Part shown: piece after piece, positions 1 through 6,857 of the stretch | How positions within the stretch are numbered: position 1 is the stretch's first letter | Layout of the letters: each line of letters starts with the position of its first letter | Source of the DNA: Chloroflexota bacterium | GTDB lineage: Bacteria > Chloroflexota > Anaerolineae > Promineifilales > Promineifilaceae | Direction of reading: 5' to 3' | Assembly: GCA_024640485.1 (NCBI GenBank) | Contig: JAHEEY010000242.1 | Span: 1-7,105 of the forward strand | Length of the DNA stretch: 7,105 nucleotides | Position numbers and translations under genes: made by a program | The notes under the pieces: model-generated | What the model was told of the DNA's origin: nothing | Database searches by the model: none | What the model saw: only the letters and a program-made list of their open reading frames with translations

Positions 1-2131
1 GGAGCCAATAGGAGGCCGGCGCGTCGACGAAGGGTGTCATCGGGGTGATGGCGAGAACGCCTCCCCCTTTGCCAATCTCAATCTGCCATTGGCCGCGATT
101 CAGTTGATCGAGGGCAAACTTTGTTACCTGTGGGTTTGGGCCCCCTTCGATTAGCTGCACCGACCACTGCTGGGGGAGCTCCCAGCCAATTTGGACAAAT
201 CCGGCAGCGCGCCAGGGTGGGGATCCTGCGGTTGATTCCAGATCCGTGAAGTAGTTGATTTCAGGAATGGCGATGTCATCAATGGCGAACCCCTGACCGC
301 TGCCCTGGTCATCTGTTTCGAAATCGGTCAGCACCTCGAACTGAATCAGTACCGATTGCCCTGTGTAGCTGTCCAAAGAAATCGATTCTTTGATCCAGCC
401 ATCTGCCGCGTCTGGTTCAGCCGCGCTGCGGCCGTTGAAGGCTGGCCCGAATTCGCCGGCTGAGAGATGGTCCGGGACCAGCAGTTCCCAGGAAACACCA
501 CCGTCGGCGGAGATCGATACGTAGGCGAAATCGTAATCTTCTTCCAGGTCGTACCAGGTGTTGAACTGCAAGGTAGCCTCACTCGTTGCCGTCAAATCAA
601 ATTCGGCGGTCAGCCGGGCGTCGGAATCGTCCTCTCCTGGAGCCAGCCACATCGTGTCCCCATTTCTCGGGGGATTGTTAACGATTGAGACCACGGTGTC
701 TCCGGCAAATGAGATGCTGATTGGGCCGCGGAAATTGAGGTCCAGGTAATGGGTGCCGAACTGGTCCAATTCTGCGATTGAGTCAAACGGCAGCTCTCTA
801 ATTCGCTCCTCAACGGATAGCTGGCCTGGATCAAGATTGCGGTAGTAATAGCGCGGCCCGGCGGCAGGATCATCCAAGTAGTTGGCAGCGACCCAATCTG
901 CGGTGAATTGTTCCAGGGTCAGGTCTGGTTGGTGACCTGCCAGGATATTCTTCAGAGATGCCAGCCCATTTGCCGGATGGCGCGAGAGCTCTTGAATCGC
1001 CCGCTCTCCCAACTGCTCCCAAATATAGACTGAATAGAGGAATGCCGCTGCGTAATGGATATCGATCTTCTCTTCGTCATTGTCCCATGAATTCAACCGG
1101 GTATTGGGCTTCAATTCAAAGTCGTAGGCGTCCACCGTGTTCAGCCCCATGTAGATTTCTGCCAACTGGGACAGCCCTTCATTAAGCCAGGTGGCCTCAT
1201 TTGGATCGACGTACCACTGGATAAGGTGCTGCAGTTCATGAGTCAAGGTGCCGTAATACAGATCGCTGTCAAGCTCCAATTGAGCCATATTCAGATAGAC
1301 CATCTCCTGCTCATTAGACTCTGGATACAGGCTGGCTGGGTATTCATCAACGTTGGTGAAATAACCCAATTCTGCCGCCGTGGACGAGCCCACCAGATGG
1401 AGGATCGAAAAATGGGGATCATTGTCAATTCCTGGCTGCCATTCCTGTCCAAATAGGCTGGTAATGCTCGGGTAGTACACTTCTTCAAAACGGCCAGCCA
1501 CCTGGTCCAGTGTCCTTCTGTCCAGGTCCAAGCCTTCTTCCACCCAAAAGTAGACATGGTCGGTAACCGCCATCAGCTTGGCTGTTATCCGATCATCTTC
1601 GACCTGGAATGTCCTGCGATCATTTAGCTGATACTGGGTTGTCGAGACAGTTCTAGGGCCCAACTCTTGTTTGCCCAACCGCGCAGCTGTCTCGTAGTAA
1701 TCTTGATATGGGTAGCTGTTATTAAATAACGCCTGAAGATTGGCCAACGCTTGTGTGGAGATCGGCTTTTGATCAATCCCTTCTGGCGGGGCCATGTCCA
1801 GCGGCTGAGCAGATAAGGGGGCTGCGGCAGCGATGACTTCGCTGGTAGGCGTACTGACATCGGAAGCTTGATCTCCGGCATCATCTGAAGCATCGATGTC
1901 AGCTGTCTCCATTGGCGACGGTGTTAAATCGACAGCAGGGGTTGATTCGCGGGCCGGATCGGATGGTGGGCTGGGTGTTTGAGCCGTAAAGATTATCGCA
2001 GCCGCCGTAACAATAACAGCGCATACCAGACATGCCGAAATCGTGGCGCAGCCGCCCAAGACAAGCCAGAGGACCTTGTTGGATGAGTGTGATGCTGTAG
2101 GATTGGTTTCCATTGGGTTGCCGTCGATCAT
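1..2131 (-). CDS. Membrane-anchored HExxH zinc metalloprotease, InhA-like (3' end beyond window)
   Basis: The frame is open for all 710 codons from an ATG at 2131 to the window edge. Residues 20-50 form one long hydrophobic segment, read as a signal anchor, followed by a Pro/Ser/Thr/Asp-rich linker to about 110. The catalytic motif is HELQH (298-302), with E318 in WLNEGL as the likely third zinc ligand, as in gluzincin-type (clan MA) peptidases. Residues about 490-625 form a beta-rich jelly-roll (SADGGVSWELL, then GFAIDDIAIPE) like the MAM-type domain of immune inhibitor A proteases. The protein is a paralogue of the upstream gene across nearly its full length; by that alignment only about ten residues plus the stop are missing. 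Expected role: extracellular, cell-attached proteolysis. The start shares its A with the upstream stop (TAATG), and no strong Shine-Dalgarno is close, so translational coupling is likely. M7 is an alternative start. Family assignment between M6 and M30 is uncertain. Confidence 0.85.
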   Translation of the reverse strand, partial: MIDGNPMETNPTASHSSNKVLWLVLGGCATISACLVCAVIVTAAAIIFTAQTPSPPSDPARESTPAVDLTPSPMETADIDASDDAGDQASDVSTPTSEVIAAAAPLSAQPLDMAPPEGIDQKPISTQALANLQALFNNSYPYQDYYETAARLGKQELGPRTVSTTQYQLNDRRTFQVEDDRITAKLMAVTDHVYFWVEEGLDLDRRTLDQVAGRFEEVYYPSITSLFGQEWQPGIDNDPHFSILHLVGSSTAAELGYFTNVDEYPASLYPESNEQEMVYLNMAQLELDSDLYYGTLTHELQHLIQWYVDPNEATWLNEGLSQLAEIYMGLNTVDAYDFELKPNTRLNSWDNDEEKIDIHYAAAFLYSVYIWEQLGERAIQELSRHPANGLASLKNILAGHQPDLTLEQFTADWVAANYLDDPAAGPRYYYRNLDPGQLSVEERIRELPFDSIAELDQFGTHYLDLNFRGPISISFAGDTVVSIVNNPPRNGDTMWLAPGEDDSDARLTAEFDLTATSEATLQFNTWYDLEEDYDFAYVSISADGGVSWELLVPDHLSAGEFGPAFNGRSAAEPDAADGWIKESISLDSYTGQSVLIQFEVLTDFETDDQGSGQGFAIDDIAIPEINYFTDLESTAGSPPWRAAGFVQIGWELPQQWSVQLIEGGPNPQVTKFALDQLNRGQWQIEIGKGGGVLAITPMTPFVDAPASYWL

Positions 2132-4044
2132 TACTGCTGTTTACCTGCCTGGGTGACCTCAAAAGCATAGGCCGATGGGTGCCGGGATACTGGGGTGATA
2201 CCAGATATGATAAGAATAACTTCGTTGAGCTGCTTGTTCAATGGGAAGGTCCACTTTCCCTGTTGATTCTCATCAAGTCGCAAGCGGCGGATTTCAAGGC
2301 CCGCGGTCGTCTGTTGAATGGACTGAACCAGGAAGCTTGCCGGAAGAGTCCCGGTAGCTCGGGTGAATCCTTGATGTTCCCAGCCGCTATCGTCCCTTTC
2401 GGCGTCGTCCAAATAACCTAGCTCCGGAATGGTGATGTCATCCAGCGCAACGCCTCCCAGATGAACTGCGCCGTCAGTCACGTATTGAAAGCGGATCTGG
2501 ACTGACTGGCCAACATAGGGCGTGAGATCGGCGCTTTCCTGGACCCATTCCGGCTCACTGCCGCCGCCGCTGTTTCCAGTTATCGCGGGACCCATACTGT
2601 TCCCCTGGGGATTGTCAGAACTTGCTGAGGTGGTTTCCAGCAGCTCCCAGCTTTCACCGCCGTCCGCTGAAATGGCGGTATAGCCGTAGTCCCATCCAGG
2701 CTCTATCTCGTACCAGGCCCAATAAGTGAGGGTTGCCGAGGACAATCCTGAGAGATCGAACGTTCGGGTCAAGGTCATGTTTGACTCATCTGCCGGACTG
2801 CTGATCCAGAAAAAACGGCCGCTCTTCGGTTGGGTGTCGGCAAGGTCTACCTGTTGTGTTCCAGTGAAGGCTAGGGTGACCGGTTCATCGTTGGTAATCC
2901 GATAGTAGTCAGCGCCGTACTGATTGACCGTGCTGATTTGAGCCGCCGGGAGGCGCCCTAGATGGTTTGTCTTGACTGCGGGCATCTTCAAATCGGCATA
3001 TTGATAGATCCCCTGGCTTAATCCTGCCCCTGCCAGGTAGTTGGTGACCAGCCAATCGGCAAACAGATCGTTGAAGCTGAGGCCGCTGCCCAGCGCATTC
3101 AACGTATCGTCAAATCCATTGATCCCGTTGGCTTGTTGGCTGACCAGGTCGCTGGTAGCCTGGTCGCCGAAACGATCCCTGAAGTAAATCGAGAACAAGG
3201 CCGCCGACGCGTAATGCGCCCCAATGACGTCCAGCTCATGGCTCAAGGTAGTCAGTTGGATGTCAGTTTGGTTTACATAACTGCTGGCGCGATTGATGGT
3301 GAAGCCGTTGGCAGAACTGGCAAGTTCAGAGAGCCCTTCATTGAGCCAGGCATCTTCATTGGCATCAATGTGCCAGTGGATAAGATGCTGCAGCTCGTGG
3401 GCGATAGCCACGAAATACGCTTCGCTGCCAATGTCAGCGTGCTTGAGGCTCACATACAGCAGTTCACGCTGGTTTGAAAAAGGATTAATGCCAGTGACAT
3501 ACTCATCGCCTGACCAGTAGTAGGCGGCGCCGATGCCGCCGACCTTTTTCAGGTGTAAGATGTTGATGCGATTGTCGCCGTCAATGCCTGGCTGCCATTC
3601 AGTGCCGAACAGGGCTCTATTGGTAGGTAGAATCAGAGATTCGATCACACCAGCGGCCTCTGAAATCCGATCGGCGTCAAATCTTTGGCCAACCTCGATC
3701 CACATATTCAGACTGTCGGAACGATAGGCCAGTTCAGCCTGGCACTCCCGATTCTCGTCACTGTCCAACTCCTTATACCAGAAGGAGGCGATATCGCCGA
3801 CCGCATATTCCGTAGGCTCACTTTGAGCGACTCTGCCGACCGTTCCTGGATGGAGGCTGTTGGTCAGCGCGACCAGATCCCTTGGTGGGGGTGAGACCAG
3901 CGCAACCGAATCCAGGGATTCCCAGGTCTCAACTGACGGGGTGGGGATGATCAGAGACAGGGCGGGTTCATCCCTAGTTGATGAAATCAAGGTGCATGCC
4001 GGCAGCGCAAGCATCAGCGCAAGCCAAACCAATGTGTACTTCAT
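2131..4044 (-). CDS. Lipoprotein HExxH zinc metalloprotease, InhA-like
   Basis: A 637-residue protein. The chosen ATG gives a short lipoprotein signal peptide, MKYTLVWLALMLALPAC, with lipobox LPAC and Cys17 as the lipidated residue. The mature protein should therefore sit on the outer face of the membrane. The zinc site is HELQH (216-220) with E236 in WLNEGLSE as probable third ligand, 16 residues after the second His, the same spacing as in the downstream paralogue. An N-terminal region (about 85-200) carries the shared block LFGTEWQPGIDGD. A jelly-roll domain (about 405-541; SADGGESWELL, VALDDITIPE) resembles the C-terminal domain of immune inhibitor A (M6) proteases, and a further beta-rich region fills 545-637. 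In-frame starts upstream at 4116 (ATG) and 4122 (GTG) would add 24-26 polar residues ahead of the signal peptide. The 4116 start has a better Shine-Dalgarno, so the start is not fully settled. The substrate is unknown. Confidence 0.88.
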   Translation of the reverse strand: MKYTLVWLALMLALPACTLISSTRDEPALSLIIPTPSVETWESLDSVALVSPPPRDLVALTNSLHPGTVGRVAQSEPTEYAVGDIASFWYKELDSDENRECQAELAYRSDSLNMWIEVGQRFDADRISEAAGVIESLILPTNRALFGTEWQPGIDGDNRINILHLKKVGGIGAAYYWSGDEYVTGINPFSNQRELLYVSLKHADIGSEAYFVAIAHELQHLIHWHIDANEDAWLNEGLSELASSANGFTINRASSYVNQTDIQLTTLSHELDVIGAHYASAALFSIYFRDRFGDQATSDLVSQQANGINGFDDTLNALGSGLSFNDLFADWLVTNYLAGAGLSQGIYQYADLKMPAVKTNHLGRLPAAQISTVNQYGADYYRITNDEPVTLAFTGTQQVDLADTQPKSGRFFWISSPADESNMTLTRTFDLSGLSSATLTYWAWYEIEPGWDYGYTAISADGGESWELLETTSASSDNPQGNSMGPAITGNSGGGSEPEWVQESADLTPYVGQSVQIRFQYVTDGAVHLGGVALDDITIPELGYLDDAERDDSGWEHQGFTRATGTLPASFLVQSIQQTTAGLEIRRLRLDENQQGKWTFPLNKQLNEVILIISGITPVSRHPSAYAFEVTQAGKQQ

Positions 4045-4133
4045 GACGGTCAGCCCCCATTGGCGGGGCTCCGAGTAGATCTTCAGTTTAGGGAATCGGC
4101 ATCGTCCAAATCTCATTTTCACCTACCTGAGAG

Positions 4134-4161
4134 ATTATACGGTCCGATTAACGAATCGCAA
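4134..4161 (-). promoter_or_regulatory. Sigma-70-type promoter of the protease pair
   Basis: On the minus strand TTGCGA (4161-4156) is followed after 16 bp by a perfect TATAAT (4139-4134). Transcription would start near 4127, giving about 83 nt of leader to the ATG at 4044, or about 11 nt to the alternative ATG at 4116. No other good promoter is seen for the downstream protease, so the pair is probably one transcript. Inferred from consensus match only. Confidence 0.5.
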
Positions 4162-4208
4162 CTGAACAGGATCCAACGGGTTCTTTCATTTGTGAGATCG
4201 ATGCCAAT

Positions 4209-4229
4209 CTGGCAATGCGAATGTGCCAG
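4209..4229. repeat. Inverted repeat, candidate operator
   Basis: Perfect 6-bp arms CTGGCA and TGCCAG are separated by 9 bp, a 21-bp dyad with arm centres about 1.5 helical turns apart. It lies in the divergent region between the protease promoter and the KAS III gene, a place where a dimeric repressor or activator could act. I do not recognise the motif as a known operator, and 6-bp arms can occur by chance. Confidence 0.3.
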
Positions 4230-4240
4230 GCAGCTGAACC

Positions 4241-4261
4241 CGGCGCGTCGTCAACGCGCCG
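4241..4261. repeat. GC-rich stem-loop upstream of the KAS III gene
   Basis: Perfect 8-bp arms CGGCGCGT and ACGCGCCG enclose a 5-nt loop (cgtca). The stem is strong, but neither side is followed by a T-run, so it is not a typical intrinsic terminator. It could be a leader hairpin or a protein-binding dyad for the gene starting at 4316. A weak possible promoter (TTGTGT at 4265, GAGAAT at 4287) lies just after it, which would place the stem upstream of transcription and favour an operator role. Confidence 0.45.
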
Positions 4262-4300
4262 TAATTGTGTTCTCACATACCTTTGCGAGAATTAACTAAG

Positions 4301-4312
4301 AACCTCGAGGTT
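4301..4312 (+). promoter_or_regulatory. Ribosome binding site inside a perfect palindrome
   Basis: GAGG at 4307-4310, five bases before the ATG at 4316, is the Shine-Dalgarno that decides the start of the KAS III gene. It forms the right half of the perfect 12-bp palindrome AACCTCGAGGTT. As DNA the site is self-complementary; a short hairpin over it would be poor because there is no loop, so whether it matters for translation is unclear. Confidence 0.55.
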
Positions 4313-4315
4313 TTT

Positions 4316-5485
4316 ATGAAATATGCACACATTGTCGGCTGGGGAAGCGTCCTGCCAGACAAAGTATTGACCAATGACGATCTGGCGGAACTAGTCGACA
4401 CCTCAGACGAGTGGATTTTCAGGCGTACCGGTATACGCCAGCGCCATATTGCCGGCCCCAAGGAAACGACAACGACTTTGGCATTTGAGGCAGCCGCGCG
4501 GGCGCTGGTTGTCGCCGGCATCCCGCCGTCTCAGATTGAGATGATTATCGTGGCGACCTCCACCCAGGAACATATATTCCCTTCAACGGCTTCCCGGGTG
4601 CAGGATTTCCTTGGCGCGACCAAGGCGGGGGCGTTCGACCTCGGTGCAGCATGTTCCGGCTTTGTTTACGCCTTGAGCATGGCGGCGCAAGCGATTGCCA
4701 CCGAATCCGTACGCAATGCCATCGTGATCGGGGCGGAGACGATGAGCCGTGTTCTGGATTGGGAAGATCGCGGCACCTGCATTCTCTTTGGTGACGGTGC
4801 TGGGGCAGTAGTCCTCCAAGGTTCCAGTATTCCTGGGGGCGTGATGGCATCGACATTGAGGTCTGACGGTTCTGGTGGGGAAATGCTCAGCCTGCCGGCA
4901 GTCTATCAAAATCCAGTGCCGATGTTGGGGAAAGAATCCTTGCACAGCCGGCACAAAAAGAATACCATCACCATGAATGGTCGGCAGGTATTTCGCTTTG
5001 CCACGAAAGTGCTCAGCGAGAGTGTCGAAGATGTACTTGAAAAGGCAGGGTTGTCGATTGATGATGTCTCATTGATCGTGCCCCATCAAGCCAATGTCCG
5101 CATCATCGAATCTGCCGCCAAGCGACTTAAAATCTCCCCAGACAAGTTCTATATGAACCTGGAGACTGCCAGCAATACCTCAGCGGCCTCTATTCCAATT
5201 GCCCTATGCGATGCCATTAAGTCAAACCGACTGCATCCGGATGATAATGTGGTGTTCGTTGGCTTCGGAGGCGGACTGACCTGGGGCGCAACTGTGGTCA
5301 AGTGGGATGTGACCCCGCCAGAGATTTCCCCTCTGGATCGCGAGTTGAAACGAGCGCGTTACATTGTGGCCAGAGGCCGTTCGCGGCTGAAGCAGATAGG
5401 CAGAAACATCGGGGCTCGCCTTGGTGGTTCATTTGCCCCAGACGCGACCTTGAAGGATGCTGAGAAAGGCCGGAAAGTGAAGTAG
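4316..5485 (+). CDS. fabH: 3-oxoacyl-ACP synthase III (KAS III) with basic C-terminal extension
   Basis: A 389-residue thiolase-fold condensing enzyme. KAS III joins an acyl-CoA primer to malonyl-ACP, the first condensation of type II fatty acid synthesis, in the cytoplasm. The family's landmarks are all present: DTSDEWIFRRTGIRQRH (28-44), the nucleophile Cys113 in GAACSGF, GDGAGAVVL (159-167), His257 in PHQAN, Asn287 in SNTSAAS, and the terminal GFGGGLTWGA. The enzyme core ends near residue 330, close to the usual family length. It is followed by 59 extra residues rich in Arg and Lys, including RARYIVARGRSRLKQ, which is unusual. The ATG at 4316 follows a good GAGG site and gives the normal KAS III N-terminus; an in-frame ATG at 4265 would add 17 residues with no such site. 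The next gene begins 3 bp after the stop, so the two are probably co-transcribed. A specialised KAS III-like role, for example in a secondary pathway, cannot be excluded. Confidence 0.9.
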   Translation: MKYAHIVGWGSVLPDKVLTNDDLAELVDTSDEWIFRRTGIRQRHIAGPKETTTTLAFEAAARALVVAGIPPSQIEMIIVATSTQEHIFPSTASRVQDFLGATKAGAFDLGAACSGFVYALSMAAQAIATESVRNAIVIGAETMSRVLDWEDRGTCILFGDGAGAVVLQGSSIPGGVMASTLRSDGSGGEMLSLPAVYQNPVPMLGKESLHSRHKKNTITMNGRQVFRFATKVLSESVEDVLEKAGLSIDDVSLIVPHQANVRIIESAAKRLKISPDKFYMNLETASNTSAASIPIALCDAIKSNRLHPDDNVVFVGFGGGLTWGATVVKWDVTPPEISPLDRELKRARYIVARGRSRLKQIGRNIGARLGGSFAPDATLKDAEKGRKVK

Positions 5486-5488
5486 GTT

Positions 5489-6109
5489 ATGTTGCCAAAC
5501 ATCGAAGCAAATCGAAAGAACGGGTTATTCTGGATTCTGATCATCGCTGCGGCGACAGCGCTGGTTTGGTTGGCCCCGGAAGAAAAGCAGCTGGGCCAAG
5601 GCATCAAGTCAGTCTATGTGCATGTGGCCCTGATATGGGTAGGCATGGCGGGCCTGGTCGCTGCCGGCCTAATTGGCGTCGGCGTGCTTGTCTCGGACAA
5701 CCGCAAGCTCTCCTCGTGGATGGAAACAGTCGGCTGGGTGGCTCTAGGCTTCTATGCGGCAGGAGTCATCATGAGCATTCTGGCATCCAAGGTGAACTGG
5801 GGAAATGTGTTCTGGCAGGAACCCCGGATGAAGGTGGCGCTGAATATGCTGGCGCTGGCGTTGATCGTGGAAGTCTTCGTTAGCTGGGTGCCCTGGCGCA
5901 GGTTGAAGGGGTTGTTGAGCGCATTGCTAGTCATGATCCTCGCCTGGACCACGATGAGCGCGCCCCTGGTCCTCCACCCCAAGAATGCCATTGGAACTTC
6001 GTCGTCATCAGCTATTAAGATGACTTTTCTTGGCCTGTCGCTGTTGAGTAGCGCTGCCGCTGCCTGGATTGTCTGGTACGTGAATTCGAAGCGTCCTGCG
6101 TCGGACTAG
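5489..6109 (+). CDS. CcmC/CcsA-like membrane protein (cytochrome c assembly family, divergent)
   Basis: A 206-residue protein with about six hydrophobic helices (roughly 11-29, 41-68, 80-100, 115-135, 139-158, 175-197). CcmC passes haem to the chaperone CcmE during cytochrome c maturation, using two histidines around a tryptophan-rich WWD loop. Here His45 in SVYVHVALIW and His163 in VLHPKN fit those positions, 118 residues apart, much like the roughly 124 of E. coli CcmC. The WWD segment is recognisable at 104-113 as WGNVFWQEPR. Against the E. coli pattern WGAWWVWDAR it keeps only WG, one displaced Trp and Arg, with D changed to E. Haem handling is thus plausible but not assured. The gene sits 3 bp after the KAS III stop with only a weak Shine-Dalgarno, implying coupled expression. 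No ccmA, ccmB, ccmE or ccmF is in the window. Family call from motifs alone. Confidence 0.65.
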   Translation: MLPNIEANRKNGLFWILIIAAATALVWLAPEEKQLGQGIKSVYVHVALIWVGMAGLVAAGLIGVGVLVSDNRKLSSWMETVGWVALGFYAAGVIMSILASKVNWGNVFWQEPRMKVALNMLALALIVEVFVSWVPWRRLKGLLSALLVMILAWTTMSAPLVLHPKNAIGTSSSSAIKMTFLGLSLLSSAAAAWIVWYVNSKRPASD

Positions 6110-6765
6110 GTCACAGCCTTGGCGATGTGCCGTACCACAGCCTCTTCGTCTACCACCCCTTCCAGGTGTACCCGGCTGTTGATCACCAGGTGTGGGATGA
6201 TGTTAATTGAATATCGCAGATTGGCCTCGGGAAAACGGTCTGACATGATCAGATAGGATCGTATGTGTGGATTGATAACCGCCAGGCCGAAGACAATTTT
6301 GGCCATAAGCGGCCCACCCTCATTGTCAGCCGCGCTCATCAGCTCCAGGGTTACATCTGATGCCAGCTTGTGCATCTGAATGCGGGTGCCCGGCTCGACG
6401 GTAGCTCCCCTGAAAGAGACTGCTTGGATGGCGGTAATTAGCGATGTCATCTGGTATCCCGCGGGAAGTCCGATGATGCGCACGCCATAGTCTACCTCTT
6501 CTTCTGCCTGATATCCCATGACACCAATAACCGGGTAGTAAGGGTAGTTGACCCGCCGGGGCAGCAGGCGAAACTGAATAGTGTCGAAATTATCTGCCAG
6601 GGTTTGGCAAAGATGGGCTGCTTCATGTTCTCCGTGGCTGCCTTCGCTGTCGCCCCACATGGTCAGCAACACCGGCTCCGGAAGGTGACTGAATATAGAG
6701 GACAGCTCTTCCCAGCTGTCGCCTTCAAACATTGACTGTTCCTGATTGAAATTCGCTTCACTCAT
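6106..6765 (-). CDS. Two-domain thioredoxin-fold protein (PDO/AhpF-N type) lacking CxxC
   Basis: A 219-residue cytosolic protein without signal peptide or membrane helix. The layout matches protein disulfide oxidoreductases and the AhpF N-terminal domain, which have two thioredoxin folds in tandem. The end of the first fold shows YPVIGV and the family block YGVRIIGLPAGYQMTSLI (93-110). The second fold shows INPHI (164-168), the probable cis-proline P191 in IIPHLVIN, and the closing VDEEAVVRHI. Where active relatives carry CPYCP, this protein has NEGGP (148-152), and its only cysteine is Cys53 in the first fold. Dithiol chemistry is therefore not expected; a structural, binding or regulatory role is more likely. 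The ATG at 6765 has an AAAAGGA site 8 nt upstream and a well-placed promoter. The longer frame back to 6882 would cross that promoter. The gene ends tail-to-tail with the CcmC-like gene. Confidence 0.72.
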   Translation of the reverse strand: MSEANFNQEQSMFEGDSWEELSSIFSHLPEPVLLTMWGDSEGSHGEHEAAHLCQTLADNFDTIQFRLLPRRVNYPYYPVIGVMGYQAEEEVDYGVRIIGLPAGYQMTSLITAIQAVSFRGATVEPGTRIQMHKLASDVTLELMSAADNEGGPLMAKIVFGLAVINPHIRSYLIMSDRFPEANLRYSINIIPHLVINSRVHLEGVVDEEAVVRHIAKAVT

Positions 6766-6773
6766 TAACGCAT

Positions 6774-6780
6774 TCCTTTT
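6774..6780 (-). promoter_or_regulatory. Ribosome binding site of the thioredoxin-like gene
   Basis: AAAAGGA on the minus strand, 8 nt before the ATG at 6765. It settles the start against the longer in-frame options, which have no comparable site. Confidence 0.7.
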
Positions 6781-6786
6781 GGCTGA

Positions 6787-6815
6787 TTTATAATCCGCTT
6801 GTGTTGCCTTGGCAA
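6787..6815 (-). promoter_or_regulatory. Near-consensus promoter of the thioredoxin-like gene
   Basis: TTGCCA (6815-6810), 17 bp, TATAAA (6792-6787) on the minus strand; each hexamer differs from the sigma-70 consensus at one position and the spacing is ideal. Transcription would begin near 6780, leaving a leader of about 15 nt that just includes the AAAAGGA site. This supports the ATG at 6765. Confidence 0.6.
6804..6815. repeat. Inverted repeat over the -35 box, candidate operator
   Basis: TTGCC-tt-GGCAA is a perfect 5-bp inverted repeat with a 2-bp centre, and it covers the -35 hexamer of the minus-strand promoter. In the 107-bp divergent space between the thioredoxin-like and NnrU-like genes such a site could control either. 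It is short, so a chance origin is possible. Confidence 0.3.
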
Positions 6816-6843
6816 GCGACCGCTTTGAAGAATCATCTGCCTC

Positions 6844-6857
6844 ACATGAAGGCATGT
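6844..6857. repeat. Short inverted repeat before the NnrU-like gene
   Basis: ACATG-aagg-CATGT, 5-bp arms with a 4-bp centre, immediately upstream of the AGAGAGG ribosome binding site of the gene starting at 6873. It could be a minor leader hairpin or a binding site; there is no other support, and no clear promoter for the plus-strand gene is seen here. Confidence 0.2.

Noticed and set aside
2047..2050. Lipobox (LGGC, Cys28) in the downstream protease
   Set aside because: The hydrophobic stretch continues for about 20 residues beyond the cysteine and only a few hydrophobic residues precede it, so a signal anchor fits better.
346..2168. Several plus- and minus-strand frames of 63-89 codons in the left end
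   Set aside because: All sit inside the long open frame of the membrane-anchored protease, whose 710 codons I translated without a stop.
4241..4261. Intrinsic terminator
   Set aside because: The hairpin is strong, but no T-run follows on either strand and no gene ends here.
4265..4315. N-terminal extension of the KAS III gene from the ATG at 4265
   Set aside because: It has no ribosome site, and the extra 17 residues precede the normal family N-terminus, which begins right after a good GAGG site.
4545..4954. Minus-strand open frames of 103 and 123 codons opposite the KAS III gene
   Set aside because: They lie fully inside a well-conserved enzyme gene and their translations are Arg/Pro/His-rich with no recognisable motif.
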